From positions 1-20,642 of the forward strand of contig JBDGPU010000152.1 of NCBI GenBank assembly GCA_042219525.1: a stretch of DNA of 20,642 bases, read 5' to 3'. Within the stretch, counting starts at the first letter, position 1. Each line of letters begins with the position of its first letter. Of the stretch, positions 14,369 through 20,603 are shown piece after piece. The DNA comes from JBDGPU01 sp042219525. GTDB taxonomy: Archaea; Halobacteriota; Halobacteria; Halobacteriales; Haloferacaceae. The notes beneath the pieces were generated by a model. It saw only the letters and a list, made by a program, of their open reading frames with translations, searched no databases and was not told the DNA's origin. The position numbers and the translations under genes were made by a program.

Positions 14369-16447
14369 ATGTTCTCCGGTGACACAGTGCTCGCCGTCGG
14401 CGCGGACGAGCGTCTGGAGGCCGTCCTCGACGAACTCGGCACGACGCACGACTGGCGGATTCGACGGGCCCCCGCCGATGTGCAGGTCGAGAATGCGATC
14501 GACGCGGCGGTCTCCTGTGTGCTCGCTCCCGCTTCGGTGCTGTGGACCGCGGAAAGCGGTCTCGTCGACGCTGTCAGGAACGGACGATCGGGGACGCCGG
14601 TCGTCGGCCTTCACGAAACGGGTGCCGAAGCCGAACGCGCGCTCGACGCGGGCGCCGATGCCGTCGTCAGGATCGACGGTGACCCGACGTCCGTCGTCCG
14701 GGAGGCGAACGCGGTCATTAACCGCCTGGTCGACGCGGGGAATCGGTCCGACCCTGCTGGGGATTCGGACGTCGGAATTTCCGAGGATAGCAGCACGCCA
14801 GCAGATGGTGAACTCTCCGGGGACGCCGAGGCGTCCGCGGAAGCCGGACTCTCCACGGGCGTCGACCCCGACGTCGACGAGTTGTTGCTGGAAGCGGCGG
14901 ACCACCTTTCCGACATGCTGTACGTCATCGACTTCGAGGGGTCGATGCTGGCCTGGAACGAGACGCTGACGCGTGTGACCGGTTACGACGACGAAACCGT
15001 CGCCGAGATGGCGCCGGTCGAGTTCGTCGTCGAGGAGGACCGCGACGAGATACGGGCGGCGATCGAACAGGTACTGCTGGAGGGCGAGACCATAGAGACC
15101 GGGCGAATCCTGACGGCCGATGGCGACCGAATCCCCCACGAGTTCACCGGGAAGCTCCTGGAAGTCGACGGCGAACCGGTCGCGCTGGCGGGCATCGGTC
15201 GCGACATCACGGAGCGCCGGCGGCGTGAACGCGACCTCGAACGCCAGGCCGAGCGCCTGACGGAGCTCAACCACGTCAACCGGGTTATCCGCGACGTGAA
15301 CGAGGCGCTCGTCAGGGCCGAAACCCGCGAGGAGATCGAACGAGCCGTCTGCGAGCACCTCGCCAGCGCCGAGCCGTACCGCTTCGCGTGGATCGGCGAC
15401 GTGGACCCGACGACCGACGGCGTCGAGCCCAAAGCGGCGGCCGGCGAAGGCGCTGACTACCTCGACGTGCGACCGACGGCCGATGGCCAAGGTGATTGCG
15501 TGACGGCCGAGACCGCCGTGGCGGAGGACGAGGTGATCGTCGCCCAGTGTATCGCCGGCGACCCGGATTATGCGGCCTGGCGCGACGCCGCGATCGAGCG
15601 CGGATTCGAATCGGCGGCCGCGATCCCGCTGTCGTACCGTGGGCGCTCGTACGGCGCTCTCTGCGTCTACGCCCCTCGACCCGAGGCCTTCGACGAGACG
15701 GAACGGACCGTCCTCGGCGAGCTCGGCGAGACGATCGCGTACGCGATCAGCGTCGCCGAGCGACGGCGGGCCCTGTTGAGCGACACCGTCGTCGAACTCG
15801 ACCTCGCGTTCCCGGAGCCCGGTCCCTTCGTGGTCGCGGCGTCGGAAGCGACGGACGGCGAGGTGTCCCTCCAGGGCGTCGTCGAAAGTGGGGACTCCCT
15901 CGCCGCGTTCCTCCGAGCCGACGCGAGCGACCTCGACGCGCTTCGGCGTCATGCGGCCGAGGTCGACGCTGACCTCACCGTCGTCACCGAGGGCGACGAG
16001 GAGTGTGTCTTGCGCATCGTCCCGGAGCAGCGGTCCGTTGCCGAGATCGTTGCCGACCGTGGCGGCGTCCTCCTCAGTGCGACCGGGGCGGCCGGCAGTG
16101 GCGAGGCAACCGTCGAGCTACCAGGGACCATCGACGTCCGCTCGATCCTCGATCGGATCCGGTCCGTCTACCCCGCGACGCAGCTCCGGGCCAAGGAGGA
16201 GCGGGCGCGCACGGGCGCACCAGGAGCGCAGCTTCGGACGGGCCTCGAGCAGTCGCTGACCGAGCGCCAGCAGGAGGTCCTTGAGTCGGCGTATCACGCG
16301 GGCTTCTTCGAGTGGCCCCGTACCGCGTCCGCGAAGGAGATCGCCGCAACCCTCGACATCTCGCCACCGACGTTTCACGAGCATCTGCGCCGCGTGGAGG
16401 CGAAGCTCGTCCGGACGTATCTCGACGCGCAGTACTCGACGTCGTAA
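14369..16447 (+). CDS. Bat-like (bacterio-opsin activator family) PAS-GAF-HTH transcription regulator
   Basis: A 692-residue soluble sensor-regulator. Domains in order: a receiver-like N-terminal domain (about 5-122) with degenerate phospho-acceptor region, an acidic linker (124-168), PAS (~170-282), an Arg/Glu-rich coiled segment (282-302), GAF (~303-465), the Bat/HTH-10-associated domain (~470-620), and a C-terminal HTH_10 (~629-682: LTERQQEVLESAYHAGFFEWP, then SAKEIAATLDISPPTFHEHL). This order is typical of haloarchaeal Bat paralogues, of which each genome has many; the original Bat activates bacteriorhodopsin genes in response to oxygen and light. Ligands and targets here are unknown. GAF contains Cys378, Cys394 and Cys432, but no firm cofactor motif was identified. 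It directly follows acd on the same strand, so acd is a candidate target. Confidence 0.92.
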   Translation: MFSGDTVLAVGADERLEAVLDELGTTHDWRIRRAPADVQVENAIDAAVSCVLAPASVLWTAESGLVDAVRNGRSGTPVVGLHETGAEAERALDAGADAVVRIDGDPTSVVREANAVINRLVDAGNRSDPAGDSDVGISEDSSTPADGELSGDAEASAEAGLSTGVDPDVDELLLEAADHLSDMLYVIDFEGSMLAWNETLTRVTGYDDETVAEMAPVEFVVEEDRDEIRAAIEQVLLEGETIETGRILTADGDRIPHEFTGKLLEVDGEPVALAGIGRDITERRRRERDLERQAERLTELNHVNRVIRDVNEALVRAETREEIERAVCEHLASAEPYRFAWIGDVDPTTDGVEPKAAAGEGADYLDVRPTADGQGDCVTAETAVAEDEVIVAQCIAGDPDYAAWRDAAIERGFESAAAIPLSYRGRSYGALCVYAPRPEAFDETERTVLGELGETIAYAISVAERRRALLSDTVVELDLAFPEPGPFVVAASEATDGEVSLQGVVESGDSLAAFLRADASDLDALRRHAAEVDADLTVVTEGDEECVLRIVPEQRSVAEIVADRGGVLLSATGAAGSGEATVELPGTIDVRSILDRIRSVYPATQLRAKEERARTGAPGAQLRTGLEQSLTERQQEVLESAYHAGFFEWPRTASAKEIAATLDISPPTFHEHLRRVEAKLVRTYLDAQYSTS

Positions 16448-16453
16448 CCCCGA

Positions 16454-16472
16454 CCGAAGGGCCGGACTTCGG
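16454..16472. terminator. Hairpin in the convergent gap between Bat-like gene and aldolase
   Basis: CCGAAG (16454-16459) pairs with CTTCGG (16467-16472) across a 7-base loop, in the 29-base gap between two convergent stops (16447 and 16477). No T-run follows on either side, and haloarchaeal termination relies mainly on U-rich tracts, so a terminator role is uncertain. Confidence 0.3.
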
Positions 16473-16476
16473 CGCT

Positions 16477-17376
16477 TCAGTCCTCGAGTACCCGGGTGAC
16501 CGCCCCTTCGACGGCGTCGACGTCGACCGTCGACAACGGCGGACGGACCGCGGGCTCGTCGATCACGTCCCGGGCGACGAGGCCGGCCTTCGCCGCCGGC
16601 GCGAAGCCGAGCTCCAGACAGTCCTCGAACAGCGGCGAGATCGCCTCGTGGAGTTCGGCGCCCCGCTGGGCCGAGGGGCCGTCGGCGTCGAGCGCAGCTG
16701 CAGAAAGCACGGAGAGCGCCTCCGGAACGACGTTGGCGAGCGCGTTGACGCCGCCGTCGGCGCCGAGGCGGAGCGAGGGCCAGAGCAGGCTGTCGAACCC
16801 CTGGAGCAGCAGGAACTCCTCGGGCGTCTCCCGGAGCAGCCGCGCGAAGCCGCCGAAGTCGCCCGTGGAATCCTTCAGCCCGACGACGTTCGGATGCTCG
16901 GCGAGGTCGACGACTAGCTCGGCCGGGATCGGCGTGCCAGTACAGGAGGGGATGTCGTAGAGGAAGACGGGAAGCGGCGAGCCGTCGGCGACGCGCTCGA
17001 AGAACCGGGCGAGTCCGGCGTCGTCGTTCGGGCCGTGAAAGGACGGCGGCGTGACCACGACGGCGTCGGCGCCGGCCGTGGCTGCGCGGTCGGCGTGCGC
17101 GAGGACGTCGGCGACGGCGGTGTCCGCGACGCCGGCGAGGACTGGGACCTCGGGCGCGGCGTCGACGGTGGTTTCGACGACCGCGGCCCGCTCGTCGGCC
17201 GTCAGGCTCGCGAACTCCCCGGTCGTCCCGTTCGGGAAGAGGCCCGCGACGCCGCCCTCGACGGCGTGCTCGACGACCGCTGTCAGCGCTTCGTGGTCGA
17301 CGTCGCCGTCGCTGCCGCCGGTAAACGGCGTCACGAGCGGCGGCGTCACGCCCCCGAGTTCACGTTCGAAATACAT
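16477..17376 (-). CDS. DapA/NAL superfamily (class I) aldolase, 2-keto acid type
   Basis: A 299-residue TIM-barrel aldolase/lyase of the dihydrodipicolinate synthase/N-acetylneuraminate lyase superfamily. GTTGE (50-54), Tyr140 (FLYDIP) and the Schiff-base Lys168 (VGLKDSTGD) are in their usual places (E. coli DapA: Thr44, Tyr133, Lys161). In true DapA the motif after Tyr is YNVPxRTG, with an Arg that binds aspartate semialdehyde. Here it is YDIPSCTG, with Cys145 in place of that Arg, so a lysine-pathway role is unlikely. A 2-keto-3-deoxy-sugar-acid aldolase (KDG/KDPG or similar) is more plausible. No dap genes or sugar genes adjoin; its neighbour upstream on the same strand is an M24 peptidase with 61 bases between. 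The start is ATG 17374-17376 with a TATA-like box at 17399-17407. Confidence 0.88.
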   Translation of the reverse strand: MYFERELGGVTPPLVTPFTGGSDGDVDHEALTAVVEHAVEGGVAGLFPNGTTGEFASLTADERAAVVETTVDAAPEVPVLAGVADTAVADVLAHADRAATAGADAVVVTPPSFHGPNDDAGLARFFERVADGSPLPVFLYDIPSCTGTPIPAELVVDLAEHPNVVGLKDSTGDFGGFARLLRETPEEFLLLQGFDSLLWPSLRLGADGGVNALANVVPEALSVLSAAALDADGPSAQRGAELHEAISPLFEDCLELGFAPAAKAGLVARDVIDEPAVRPPLSTVDVDAVEGAVTRVLED

Positions 17377-17398
17377 GGTTGACGATGTGGCCGGGTGT

Positions 17399-17407
17399 CA
17401 CTTAAAC
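17399..17407 (-). promoter_or_regulatory. Probable TATA box of the DapA-like aldolase
   Basis: The minus strand reads GTTTAAGTG 23-31 bases before the ATG at 17376. The spacing fits a leaderless transcript independent of the upstream peptidase. Confidence 0.45.
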
Positions 17408-17437
17408 CGCTGCGTGGCCGCAATCGATGGCCGAAAC

Positions 17438-18577
17438 TCAGTTCGTCCCGGTGGTCTCCCACCCGCGGTCGGTCGTGTTGAGCCGCTCACAGCCGTCCTC
17501 CGTCACCACGACGAGGTCCTCGATCCGGACGCCGAACTCGTCCGGGAGGTAGACGCCGGGTTCGACGGAGAACACCATCCCCGGTTCGAGTTCGCGGTCG
17601 TTGCCGGCGACGATGAACGGCTCCTCGTGGACGTCGAGTCCGACGCCGTGGCCCGTTCGATGGATGAACTCGTCGCCGTAGCCGGCGTCCTCGATAACCT
17701 CACGCGCTGCGCTGTCGACGTCGGCGGCCGTGACGCCGGGCTCGACGGCGTCGACGGCCACGTTCTGCGCCTCGCGGACGAGGCCGTGCACCTCCCGGAC
17801 GGGGTCGTCAGGCTCGCCGCCGAAGACGAGCGTCCGGGTCTGATCCGATGGGTAGCCGTCCACGCGGGTGCCGAAGTCGAGGACGACGGGCTCGCCCGGC
17901 TGGATCTCCGTCTCGCCGTGGTGGTAGTGGGGTTTTGCGCCGTTCGGGCCGGAGCCGACGATAGTCGCGAAGGAGACCCCGGTCCCACCGTGCGCCTCGA
18001 GCCGGTCCTCGATGTACTCCGCGAGGGCGGTTTCGGTCATCCCGATAGCGTCGGCGCCCAGCGCTCGGAGATCGTCAACGACCGCGTCGGCCACGTCGGC
18101 TGCCCGTCGCATGGCGTCGAGTTCGGCTTCGTCCTTGATGACGCGGAGGGGAGACATGACCTCGCTCGCGAGTCCGAACGTCGCATCGGGCGCGGCCTCG
18201 CGGAGGTCCTGGGTGAACAGCGCCCACATCTCGTCGTCGACGAGGAGATGGCCGTCACGGAGGTCCAGCTCGGCGAGGAGGGCCCGGAGCAGGTCGACCG
18301 GGTCGTCACTGTCGGTCCACGTCCGGAGGTCTTCGACGGCCGTTTCCTTGCGAAGCTGGGTTTCGTACAGCTCGGGGGCGAAGAAGACCGGGTCTCCGTC
18401 GGCGGGAATCACCAGGAACAGGTGCCGCTCGCCGGGTGATTCGTCGAATCCGGTCGTGTAAAGGAGATTGTTGCTCGGGAAGAGGACGAGCGCGTCGCCG
18501 GCGCCGTCGCGGAGGCGACGCTTCGCCGCCTCGATCCGCTGGCCGTAGGGCGCGGTAGCCGGTTCGGGGGTGGTCAT
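17438..18577 (-). CDS. M24 family metallopeptidase (Xaa-Pro dipeptidase/aminopeptidase type)
   Basis: A 379-residue cytosolic peptidase of the pita-bread fold, probably releasing residues next to proline. The creatinase-like N-terminal domain (about 12-145) is followed by the catalytic domain (about 150-375). All five dinuclear-metal ligands are visible: Asp234 (VLDFGT), Asp245 (SDQTRT), His310 (HRTGHGVGLDVHE), Glu339 (FSVEPGVY) and Glu353 (RIEDLV). Additional active-site histidines lie in KPHYHHGE (215-221) and at His317. Start ATG 18575-18577 is supported by a strong TATA box (GTTTATAGC on minus, 18602-18610). The exact specificity, dipeptide versus aminopeptidase, cannot be read from sequence; PepQ/YpdF-like names are equally possible. 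It is divergent from the zinc-ribbon gene, with a 150-base shared promoter region. Confidence 0.92.
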   Translation of the reverse strand: MTTPEPATAPYGQRIEAAKRRLRDGAGDALVLFPSNNLLYTTGFDESPGERHLFLVIPADGDPVFFAPELYETQLRKETAVEDLRTWTDSDDPVDLLRALLAELDLRDGHLLVDDEMWALFTQDLREAAPDATFGLASEVMSPLRVIKDEAELDAMRRAADVADAVVDDLRALGADAIGMTETALAEYIEDRLEAHGGTGVSFATIVGSGPNGAKPHYHHGETEIQPGEPVVLDFGTRVDGYPSDQTRTLVFGGEPDDPVREVHGLVREAQNVAVDAVEPGVTAADVDSAAREVIEDAGYGDEFIHRTGHGVGLDVHEEPFIVAGNDRELEPGMVFSVEPGVYLPDEFGVRIEDLVVVTEDGCERLNTTDRGWETTGTN

Positions 18578-18601
18578 GGGATACCCTGGGCTCGTGTTCG
18601 G

Positions 18602-18610
18602 CTATAAACT
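18602..18610 (-). promoter_or_regulatory. Probable TATA box of the M24 peptidase
   Basis: The minus strand reads AGTTTATAG, centred about 28 bases before the ATG at 18577, one of the best boxes in the window. It supports a leaderless mRNA. Confidence 0.6.
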
Positions 18611-18692
18611 TCCGGGACGGCGAGGACGCGGACCCGCTGGATCGGATCGCGCTGAGGCTGTCCCGCCACCTCGGAGCCGAGACTGTTGGCCG

Positions 18693-18701
18693 GTTTTATT
18701 A
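18693..18701 (+). promoter_or_regulatory. Probable TATA box of the zinc-ribbon gene
   Basis: GTTTTATTA 27-35 bases before the ATG at 18728, preceded by a GC-rich CCGG that could serve as a BRE. Confidence 0.55.
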
Positions 18702-18727
18702 TGTACATTGCGGCGGTCAAATTACCC

Positions 18728-18865
18728 ATGTCATCGGATGGTGTGGGGACCTTCGACTGCCCGAACTGCGACGTGACCGCGGCGTCGACCCAGGTGCCGT
18801 ACGACGACCTGGGCTACGCCGTCTGTCCGTTCTGCCGACAGCAGACGGCACCTCGGCAGTCCTGA
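18728..18865 (+). CDS. 45-residue zinc-ribbon (CPxC) miniprotein
   Basis: A small open frame from ATG 18728 to TGA 18863-18865 encodes 45 residues with two knuckles: CPNC (Cys11, Cys14) and CPFC (Cys33, Cys36), 18 residues apart between inner cysteines, which should bind one zinc. The part between reads as a short beta-hairpin (TQVPYDDLGYAV). Haloarchaea encode many such very small CPxC(G) zinc proteins, mostly of unknown function, some affecting motility, biofilm or regulation. The upstream TATA-like box, GC-rich third codon positions and paired cysteines support a real gene despite its size. It is divergent from the M24 peptidase and 65 bases before the next small gene, which appears to have its own TATA box. 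Confidence 0.85.
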   Translation: MSSDGVGTFDCPNCDVTAASTQVPYDDLGYAVCPFCRQQTAPRQS

Positions 18866-18899
18866 GCGGCGGCGGGACGATCCGACCCCGGAATCCGGC

Positions 18900-18907
18900 C
18901 TTTTTAC
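18900..18907 (+). promoter_or_regulatory. Probable TATA box of the 76-residue acidic protein gene
   Basis: CTTTTTAC 24-31 bases before the ATG at 18931, fitting a leaderless transcript. Confidence 0.5.
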
Positions 18908-18930
18908 CGGACTGCCGGCGAGTATCGGGT

Positions 18931-19161
18931 ATGAGCTGGACTCTAGAGCGCGATTCCGAACGCGTCACCGAGTGGGAGCGCAGCGACGACTACGCGACGA
19001 TCCGCAAGCGCGAGCGCGGCGACGGGGGCTACATCGTCCGTCTCGACGTGATGGAGCAGGCCGAAGACGAGCGGCAGTACGAGCGTGAATCGTTCTCGTC
19101 GGAGTCGGACGCGGACGCGCTCGTGGAGGAATGGCAGGCCGAGTACGACCTCGAGGAGTAG
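18931..19161 (+). CDS. Small acidic haloarchaeal protein (probable DUF7543-like), function unknown
   Basis: A 76-residue soluble protein, very rich in Glu, Asp and Arg. It begins MSWTLERDSERVTEWERSDD, then has a short beta-like stretch (YATIRKRERG, GGYIVRLDVM) and a C-terminal helix ending in EEWQAEYDLEE. No cysteine, membrane segment or enzyme motif is seen. I recall similar short conserved proteins across haloarchaea, annotated as DUF7543 or hypothetical, so I regard it as a genuine gene; that name is from memory and should be checked. The start is supported by a TATA box 24-31 bases upstream. It converges on the CBS-ParB-like gene with a 34-base gap. Confidence 0.8.
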   Translation: MSWTLERDSERVTEWERSDDYATIRKRERGDGGYIVRLDVMEQAEDERQYERESFSSESDADALVEEWQAEYDLEE

Positions 19162-19195
19162 CAGTTCGGCAGTCGGCGACGGGTTCAGCAGCTGA

Positions 19196-19978
19196 TCACT
19201 GGAACCGCTTCGTCCGCTCGACGAGCGGGTGGCGGGCGTAGTCGACGATTTCGACGTCCTCGAGCGAGTCGAGGCCCTCGTTCTCGGCCGTCGTCGCCAT
19301 GCCGAGTTCGACCGGCTCGTCGAGGACGATGACGTACGCGTCCATCTCCTCGAGGCCCGTCTTGTTCGCCGCCATCACGCGATGGTGGCCGTCGGCGAGG
19401 TAGAGCTCGCCGCCGTTGTCGATGACGACGAGCGGTTCCGCGAGGCCGTGTTCCAGCTCGTAGCGCCGGCCCTCGAGTTCGTCCGCGTACACTTTCGCCT
19501 GCGTCGGCGTGAGTTCGTCGAGTTCGACCTCCCGGCGTTCCTGGTCGAGGTCGACGCTGTGTATCTGCTGGAGCGTGCGCATCAGCTTTCCGACCTTCTC
19601 CGGGGTTGCGCGCTCGATCTGCGACCGGATGACGTCCGTGTTCGAGATGATGCCGACCAGGTTGCCGGCGTCGTCGACGACGGGCAGCTTCTGGATCCCC
19701 GAGCGGAGGATGACCCGCGCGGCGTCGGTGACGCTCATCTCGGGGTGGGCGACGACGGGATCCGCGCTCATCACGGTGAAGATCTGTGCGTCGTCGTCCG
19801 CGAGCAGCAGGTCACGCGCCGAGACGAACCCGCGAACCTGTCTGCCCTCCGTTACCGGGAAGCCGTTGTGGCCTTCGCTCTCCACGATCCGCTTCGAAAC
19901 CTCCGCAACCGTATCGTCAGGCGTGACGGTGGCGACGTCCCGCGTCATGTACTCGTCGACCGACGGCTTCCCGCTCAT
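19196..19978 (-). CDS. CBS-pair protein fused to a ParB/sulfiredoxin-like domain
   Basis: A 260-residue soluble protein. Residues ~8-58 and ~69-122 are two CBS motifs (VDEYMTRDVATVTPDDT; VMSADPVVAHPEMSV ... GIISNTDVI), which usually bind adenine nucleotides and act as energy sensors. Residues ~140-235 form a ParB N-terminal/sulfiredoxin-like domain with YLADGHHRVMAA (193-204), the DGHHR motif where ParB proteins have GERR/GHRR and where CTP or ATP is bound. There is no HTH after it, so it is not a chromosome-partitioning ParB. A role as a nucleotide-controlled kinase or nuclease-like switch is possible but unproven. Start ATG 19976-19978 is backed by a TATA-like box. Its upstream region holds a 20-base palindrome (20041-20060). 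Confidence 0.9.
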   Translation of the reverse strand: MSGKPSVDEYMTRDVATVTPDDTVAEVSKRIVESEGHNGFPVTEGRQVRGFVSARDLLLADDDAQIFTVMSADPVVAHPEMSVTDAARVILRSGIQKLPVVDDAGNLVGIISNTDVIRSQIERATPEKVGKLMRTLQQIHSVDLDQERREVELDELTPTQAKVYADELEGRRYELEHGLAEPLVVIDNGGELYLADGHHRVMAANKTGLEEMDAYVIVLDEPVELGMATTAENEGLDSLEDVEIVDYARHPLVERTKRFQ

Positions 19979-20000
19979 AGATACGAATAATCCGTCTCCA

Positions 20001-20010
20001 CGTAAAAAGG
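20001..20010 (-). promoter_or_regulatory. Probable TATA box of the CBS-ParB-like gene
   Basis: The minus strand reads CCTTTTTACG 23-32 bases before the ATG at 19978. It closely resembles the box at 18900-18907 and fits a leaderless mRNA. Confidence 0.55.
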
Positions 20011-20040
20011 GTAGGCGATGTTGGATGAATATTGAGGACT

Positions 20041-20060
20041 ATTCGAGTACGTGCTCGAAT
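20041..20060. promoter_or_regulatory. 20-base near-perfect palindrome upstream of the CBS-ParB-like gene
   Basis: ATTCGAG (20041-20047) and CTCGAAT (20054-20060) are exact inverse complements around the centre TACGTG, so only one central pair is non-complementary. It lies 31 bases beyond the TATA box at 20001-20010, on the upstream side of that promoter. This is the usual place for a dimeric activator site in archaea. No protein is assigned to it. Confidence 0.5.
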
Positions 20061-20140
20061 TCTACTTTCGTGTTCGACGTCGGCTTTCGGATGGAGTGGC
20101 TGCTGTATTCGTTCAATCTTTGTTTGAAGCTGATTGTCAA

Positions 20141-20374
20141 GGTATAGATGCTGCTGTGCTTGATGGCAACGCAAACTCTCTGAATGCTCTCGGCGGCTCT
20201 TTATAAGCAGGTTCAAACAGGTGATACGGTCTTGCTCCCGACAGCAACGCAGTCTACTTGAAAGCTCTCGACCGCTTTTGTTTATATACCGGCTTAATAG
20301 GTGCAGACGCTGCTATCATTAACAGCAACGCAAACTCCTCGAAAGCCCTCGGCCGCTCGCGGTCGCTCCGCGAC
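20141..20374. repeat. Three diverged tandem copies of an ~80-base repeat
   Basis: Units begin near 20141, 20220 and 20300 (spacing 79 and 80). Each starts GGT, has a G/C-T-rich GCTGCT or CTTGCTC word, then GCAACGCA at 20166, 20244 and 20325, then a conserved stretch of the type TCGAAAGCCCTCGGCCGCT. Units 1 and 2 then carry TATA-like words (CTTTATAAGC at 20199-20208; TTTATATACC at 20281-20290). Unit 3 instead runs into GC-rich CGCGGTCGCTCCGCG. Its hairpin GTCGC-TCC-GCGAC lies at 20362-20374. Units 1 and 2 are more diverged from each other than from 3. The second half resembles a repeat I have seen in other haloarchaeal genomes (from memory only). Confidence 0.75.
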
Positions 20375-20449
20375 ATATCCGCTCTCTCCGCACAGCCCGA
20401 GCGGATAGGGGTCGTCGGAGCGACTCCGTTACACCGCGACCGGCCGTCG

Positions 20450-20460
20450 CCCTTTCAGTC
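20450..20460 (-). repeat. Inverted copy of the terminal-repeat core
   Basis: CCCTTTCAGTC is the exact inverse complement of GACTGAAAGGG, found at 4-14 and 20607-20617. With 20607-20617 it makes an 11-base inverted repeat enclosing the tandem repeat and hairpins. Confidence 0.65.
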
Positions 20461-20490
20461 CGCCAGGACAGCAACAGCACCCGCGACCGA

Positions 20491-20534
20491 GACAGCACCG
20501 CACCGCGACAGCACCGCACCGCGACAGCACCGCG
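20491..20534. repeat. 16-base tandem repeat (2.75 copies)
   Basis: GACAGCACCGCACCGC at 20491-20506 is repeated exactly at 20507-20522, and a partial copy (GACAGCACCGCG) follows at 20523-20534. A degenerate relative, GACAGCAACAGCACCCGC, precedes at 20467-20484. The period is not a multiple of three and no gene runs through it, so it is a non-coding microsatellite. Confidence 0.85.
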
Positions 20535-20594
20535 CGCCGGCTGTCCGGCGTGCGACGCTGGCCCGGTGGCCGCCGCTCGCGACGCCCGGCCACC
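20531..20594. other. Two adjacent strong GC hairpins
   Basis: CGCGCGCCGG (20531-20540) pairs with CCGGCGTGCG (20545-20554), ten pairs with a single G-T, around a 4-base loop. GGTGGCCG (20565-20572) pairs exactly with CGGCCACC (20587-20594), 8 pairs around a 14-base loop. They could be structural RNA or DNA elements belonging to the repeat cluster. No T-run follows. Confidence 0.55.
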
Positions 20595-20603
20595 ACTCCC
20601 GGG

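Noticed and set aside
14273..15952. 559-residue minus-strand open frame opposite the Bat-like gene
   Set aside because: The sense strand gives PAS, GAF and HTH domains; this is an antisense frame of high-GC coding DNA.
19917..20216. 99-residue minus-strand open frame across the CBS-ParB gene start and the right flank
   Set aside because: Basic, unlike haloarchaeal proteins, overlaps a well-supported gene out of frame and runs through its promoter.
20205..20225. GGTTCAAAC resembling a tRNA T-loop
   Set aside because: No acceptor, D or anticodon stem could be built around it; it is part of the ~80-base repeat.
20141..20374. CRISPR array
   Set aside because: Units of about 80 bases are contiguous and diverged, with no unique spacers of even length and no cas genes. 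The other tandem repeats in the window are also contiguous.
20319..20519. 66-residue minus-strand open frame in the GC-rich right end
   Set aside because: Arg/Ser-rich translation of repeats and tandem units, with no promoter or domain.
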